Source: Chloroflexota bacterium (GTDB taxonomy: Bacteria > Chloroflexota > Anaerolineae > J102). Taken from it: a stretch of DNA of 8,574 bases. The notes under the pieces were generated by a model. The model worked only from the letters and a program-made list of their open reading frames with translations, made no database searches and had not been told where the DNA came from. The position numbers and the translations under genes are program-made. Position 1 is the stretch's first letter. Each line of letters opens with the position of its first letter. Shown piece after piece: positions 5,122 to 8,574 of the stretch. The stretch lies in the NCBI GenBank assembly GCA_013152695.1, contig JAADFV010000047.1, positions 1-8,574 on the forward strand. Direction: 5' to 3'.

Positions 5122-8100
5122 CTAGCTTTGGCGCCGAATGCCAACCGTAAGCGAAGCACCGTCGATTTTATGTTGTTCGACATAAGCATCGTCGGGTGGC
5201 GATTCCAGGCGCAGTTGATCGCTGAGGGTTTCTGCCTGGATGTAGGTGCTCCAGGCGGAGATCGTTTCAGCCAGTTCGGGGTCGGAGGTTTGGCACCAGG
5301 TTATGATGTGATCTTCGATGTTGAAGTCAGCATTTTTACGCATGTTCTGGATGCGGCGCACGACTTCGCGGGCACGGCCTTCGGCGATGAGTTCGGGGGT
5401 GAGGACGGCATCGATGCCGACAGTGACGACCTTGTCGGCGGCGACGGCTAGGCCCTCGGCGGGGTGGGTCTTTACCAGGATTTCTTCCGGCAAAAGTTCC
5501 AGTTCACGGCCATCGATGGTTAGTATCACCGGCTCTCCGGCCTGAACCCGAGCAACAACCTCCTCGACCGGCAGCGCGGCGAGAGCAGCACGGGCTTTGG
5601 GGAAGTCTTTGCCCAGCTTGGGGCCAAGAAGACGGTTGTTGGGAAGGATGCTGTATGAGACCAGTCGGCCGGGGTCTGAGACAAATTCGATGGCTTTGAC
5701 ATTGAGTTCGTCGGCGATGATGTCGAGAATGTCTGGGCCCAGGGTTTGGCGGCCGGCCTGGACATGGACGAGGATTTTAGCGAGGGGCTGGCGCACGCGT
5801 AGATTGGCATTACTGCGGGCACTGAGTCCCAGGCTGGTGATGCTGCGGGCCAAGGCCATTTGCTCCAGGAGATTGTCATCAACAATGCTGAGATCCGCAG
5901 TGGGCCAGATACTGTGATGGACGCTTTCGTAGGCAGCAGGTTGGACAGTGCGTACCAGGTTTTGGTACATGACTTCTGTTACGAAGGGCATGATCGGCGC
6001 CAGGGTGCGAATCAACTTGACAAGGACGTGGTAGAGGGTGGCATAGGCCTGCTCCTTGTCGGCGTCGAGCTCGCTTTTCCAGAAACGGCGGCGGCTGCGC
6101 CGCACATACCAGTTCGTCAGGTCTTCCAGTAGTGCTTCGAGGGTGAGTGTCGCCGAGAAGGCGTCCGAGTTCTCGAGAGCATCGGTGACACGGGCGACGA
6201 CCTGGTTGAGACGAGCCAGGATCCAGCGGTCGAGGGGATTGGAGACCGACGGGGTGGGACCTTCAGGGTTGGCAGGATCGAAGTCAGTATTTGAAGGTTG
6301 CCAGTCGTCCAGGCGGGCATAGGTGATGAGGAAGTTGTACACGTTCCAGAGGGGGATCAGGACTCGTCGCCGCGCTTCGTCGGCGCGTTGATAGCCAAAG
6401 AGGAGGTTGTTCTCGGGTTTGTGGGCGGCATAGAGCCAACGCATGACGTCGACGCCCATTTTGTCGGCAGCCTCGTTGAATTCGATGGCATTTCCCCAGC
6501 TTTTGTGCATTTCCCGGCCATCTTCAGCCAGAAGTGAGGCGTAGCCAAAGTTCTGCAAGAAAGGCGGAGAGTTGTCGATGACGGTAGCCATAGCCAGGAG
6601 GCTGTAGAACCAGTTACGGAACTGGCCGGGGAATGATTCACTGATCCAGTCGGCTGGATACCATTTTCGCCAGTAATCACGGTCGGTGCGATAGCGCAAG
6701 GTGCTGAAGGGAACGATACCGGCATCGAGCCAGGGGTTACCGACATCGGGGATGCGGTGCATGGTGCCACCACAGTGCTCGCATTTAAGCTTGATGTTAT
6801 CGATAAAGGGGCGATGGGGGGTGTGGCCTTCGAATTCCTCCCAGCCGGCGATCGCTCGTGCTTTCAACTCATGTTCGTCACCGACGACATGGTAATGGCC
6901 GCAATCTTCACACATCCAGAAGGGGAGGGCCAGGCCCCAGTAGCGCTTCTTGGAGATCATCCAGTCGTGCATATTGCGCAACCAGTCCAATTCGCGGGCG
7001 TGGCCAAATTCCGGAATCCAACGAATCTGGTCGACCACATCCATGATCTGGTAGCGGAGACTGCGTTCCTTTTCTTCAGGTGTGACCTCTTCACGCGGCT
7101 TGTCATAAAGTTCGCCCATGCTGATGAACCACTCATCGACAAGGCGGAATACGAGCTCGGTGCCGCAGCGCCAGCAGGTAGGATAACGGTGGGTGTAAGG
7201 GGCCACATGGTAGAGAATGCCTTTCTTTTCCAGGTCGGCGAAGATATCGGAGGCGACGTCCGCGACATTACGTCCTGTGAGCCAGGCAAAGGCTTCGGTG
7301 AAGCGACTATCCTCGTCAAGCGGGGCAATGATGGGGAAGTCATGTTCCTTGCCGAGTTGGTAGTCCTCGGCACCACAACCGGGGGCAATGTGCACGATGC
7401 CGGTGCCTTCGCTTTCTCCCACTTCCTCCCAGAGGATGACCTGATGGACTTCGGCGGCCGTGCGATCTTGGCCGATCTCCAGCTGGGAGAGAGGATGATA
7501 ACCACCTGGTTTTTGTGCAGCAGGCAGATCGTCGAAAGGCCCATCATACGTCCAGCCTTCCATCTCCCGACCTTTGAGCTCGTCCAGGACTTCGTACTCG
7601 CCCTGCAGCATGTGCAGTGTGCCTTTGGAGAGGTAGAGGATTTGACCCTGGTTTTTCACCTTGACATAATCAAGGTCGGGGCCGACGGCAGCAGCTACAT
7701 TGCTGGTGAGCGTCCAGGGTGTGGTTGTCCAAACGAGCAGAGATTCGCCAGGACGCTCGCGTAAGGGAAGGCGTAAGGTAATACTGCGGTGGGTGACTTC
7801 TTTGTAGCCGTCGGTGACGATTTCGTGTTGGCTGATGCCGGTGGCACAGCGGGGACACCAGGGCATGACGTCGGCGCCGCGGTAGAGCCAGCCTTTCTCC
7901 CACACCTTTTTGAGGAAGGTCCAGATCATGTAGTTGTTTTCGGTGGAGAAGGTGTAGTAACTCCCGCCCAGCTCGGGTAACCCCAGCCGACCAACAATGC
8001 CTTCCACCGTATCGGTGACCGGGCCTTCGGGACCGTCAACAGTGATGTTCTCGGCCGGGCTTTCCAGGAGCTTATCGGCCAGCCAGCGTAGTTGATCCGT

Positions 8101-8541
8101 GTCGTTCCAATCCATCCAGTATCCTAGGCGAATGGATTGCTCGGTTTGCACGGCAGAATAGCGGAGAACGCGAGCTTTGCAACGGCGCACAAAGGGCTCG
8201 AGGCCGTAGGCTTCGATGTCTTTTTTTGATTTGAAGCCGAATTCTTTTTCCACTTCAACTTCGACCCAAAGGCCCTGGCAGTCGAAGCCGTTTTGGTAGC
8301 GGAGTTCGCGCCCGCGCATAGACCAATAGCGGTTGTAGATATCTTTGTATGTACGTCCCCAGCCATGATGCACGCCCATGGGGTTGTTGGCAGTAATGGG
8401 GCCGTCGATGAAAGACCATTTCGGTTGGCCTTTACGCAGTTGTCGCAATTTATTGAAGGCGTCTGTTTTTTTCCAGAAATCGAGGACTTCATGCTCCTGT
8501 TTGATGAAATCGACGTCAGTAGGGACAGGCTTAAATGGCAT
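5122..8541 (-). CDS. ileS: Isoleucyl-tRNA synthetase with altered HIGH motif (IleRS2-like, GxHH)
   Basis: The 1139-residue enzyme charges tRNA-Ile with isoleucine in the cytoplasm. Residues below are numbered from the ATG at 8541. The Rossmann fold begins SFIDGPITANNPMGVHHGWG; the HIGH signature reads GVHH (56-59), aligned by the following RTYKD. The CP1 editing domain (about 225-430) has VWTTTPWTLTSN (270-281) and GTGIVHIAPGCGAEDY (379-394). Zinc-type pairs are CPRC (229-232), CWRC (456-459), CEDC (544-547) and CEHC (587-590). The KMSKS loop reads EMHKS (677-681). The helical anticodon domain starts near 769 (NPLDRWILARLN), with NWYVRRSRRRFW at 810-821. No C-terminal zinc finger of the E. 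coli type is seen. Start: the ATG at 8541 has AGGAG 7 nt upstream; an in-frame TTG at 8556 overlaps that site and is rejected. Any T-box leader would lie outside the window. The NYN gene follows in the same orientation. Confidence 0.96.
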   Translation of the reverse strand: MPFKPVPTDVDFIKQEHEVLDFWKKTDAFNKLRQLRKGQPKWSFIDGPITANNPMGVHHGWGRTYKDIYNRYWSMRGRELRYQNGFDCQGLWVEVEVEKEFGFKSKKDIEAYGLEPFVRRCKARVLRYSAVQTEQSIRLGYWMDWNDTDQLRWLADKLLESPAENITVDGPEGPVTDTVEGIVGRLGLPELGGSYYTFSTENNYMIWTFLKKVWEKGWLYRGADVMPWCPRCATGISQHEIVTDGYKEVTHRSITLRLPLRERPGESLLVWTTTPWTLTSNVAAAVGPDLDYVKVKNQGQILYLSKGTLHMLQGEYEVLDELKGREMEGWTYDGPFDDLPAAQKPGGYHPLSQLEIGQDRTAAEVHQVILWEEVGESEGTGIVHIAPGCGAEDYQLGKEHDFPIIAPLDEDSRFTEAFAWLTGRNVADVASDIFADLEKKGILYHVAPYTHRYPTCWRCGTELVFRLVDEWFISMGELYDKPREEVTPEEKERSLRYQIMDVVDQIRWIPEFGHARELDWLRNMHDWMISKKRYWGLALPFWMCEDCGHYHVVGDEHELKARAIAGWEEFEGHTPHRPFIDNIKLKCEHCGGTMHRIPDVGNPWLDAGIVPFSTLRYRTDRDYWRKWYPADWISESFPGQFRNWFYSLLAMATVIDNSPPFLQNFGYASLLAEDGREMHKSWGNAIEFNEAADKMGVDVMRWLYAAHKPENNLLFGYQRADEARRRVLIPLWNVYNFLITYARLDDWQPSNTDFDPANPEGPTPSVSNPLDRWILARLNQVVARVTDALENSDAFSATLTLEALLEDLTNWYVRRSRRRFWKSELDADKEQAYATLYHVLVKLIRTLAPIMPFVTEVMYQNLVRTVQPAAYESVHHSIWPTADLSIVDDNLLEQMALARSITSLGLSARSNANLRVRQPLAKILVHVQAGRQTLGPDILDIIADELNVKAIEFVSDPGRLVSYSILPNNRLLGPKLGKDFPKARAALAALPVEEVVARVQAGEPVILTIDGRELELLPEEILVKTHPAEGLAVAADKVVTVGIDAVLTPELIAEGRAREVVRRIQNMRKNADFNIEDHIITWCQTSDPELAETISAWSTYIQAETLSDQLRLESPPDDAYVEQHKIDGASLTVGIRRQS

Positions 8542-8542
8542 A

Positions 8543-8554
8543 GAGGTTCTCCTC
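8543..8554 (-). promoter_or_regulatory. Ribosome binding site that fixes the ileS start, within a small hairpin
   Basis: On the minus strand AGGAG (8553-8549) lies 7 nt before the ATG at 8541-8539, which decides that start over the TTG at 8556. GAGG (8554-8551), loop AGAA and CCTC (8546-8543) could form a four-pair hairpin covering part of the site; its effect is unproven and probably slight. Confidence 0.75.
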
Positions 8555-8574
8555 AATTGGGGTTGAAGGGAGTT

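Noticed and set aside
5044..5451. Plus-strand open frame of 135 codons over the start of the NYN gene and the end of ileS
   Set aside because: It is antisense to two supported genes, has no ribosome binding site, and shows no domain.
6757..7764. Long plus-strand open frame (335 codons) inside ileS
   Set aside because: It lies antisense to well-conserved IleRS sequence, has no recognisable domain, and long antisense frames are expected in such codon usage.
8542..8556. TTG start adding five residues to IleRS
   Set aside because: The TTG overlaps the GAGGAG ribosome binding site that serves the ATG at 8541.

Overview
The window looks like chromosomal DNA of a free-living bacterium of moderately high GC content. 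The best guess is Chloroflexota (Anaerolineae/Caldilineae-like). This rests mainly on the unusual type of isoleucyl-tRNA synthetase and the general protein flavour, so it is an inference. No phage, insertion-sequence or CRISPR signature is visible.

Layout, left to right. (1) Positions 1-394, minus strand: the N-terminal 131 residues of a DinB-type Y-family DNA polymerase IV, cut by the window edge. (2) Positions 395-692: a divergent intergenic region. On its plus-strand side it holds a 24-bp imperfect palindrome with a CRP-like core (TGTGA-N6-TCACT), centred exactly at -41.5 relative to the start site predicted from a perfect TATAAT. This is the geometry of a class II activator-dependent promoter. 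(3) Positions 693-3252, plus strand: a tight two-gene operon encoding a tandem-domain universal stress protein and a CLC-family anion channel/transporter with a C-terminal RCK_C (TrkA-C)-like domain. The second gene's Shine-Dalgarno sequence directly abuts the first gene's stop codon. (4) Positions 3253-3504: a convergent intergenic region with short direct repeats, a tRNA T-arm/acceptor-like fragment and a strong bidirectional terminator. (5) Positions 3505-8541, minus strand: ileS followed by a NYN-domain putative ribonuclease with OST-HTH/LOTUS-like modules. A hairpin lies in the 60-nt gap between them.

How the genes work together: the stress protein and the anion transporter are probably co-expressed under a CRP/FNR-superfamily regulator, which suggests nucleotide- or stress-linked control of anion or pH homeostasis. 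ileS and the NYN protein are co-oriented and both concern RNA, but co-function is only an inference. The most notable protein feature is in IleRS. Its class I HIGH signature reads GVHH, with positions 1 and 3 of HxGH swapped, and its KMSKS loop reads EMHKS. The GxHH swap is the published hallmark of IleRS2 enzymes that are hyper-resistant to mupirocin.

No wholly new defence or mobile system is evident. The observations most worth following are the GxHH synthetase, the CRP-like switch on the stress-protein/CLC operon, the NYN/OST-HTH protein and the tRNA-like relic.
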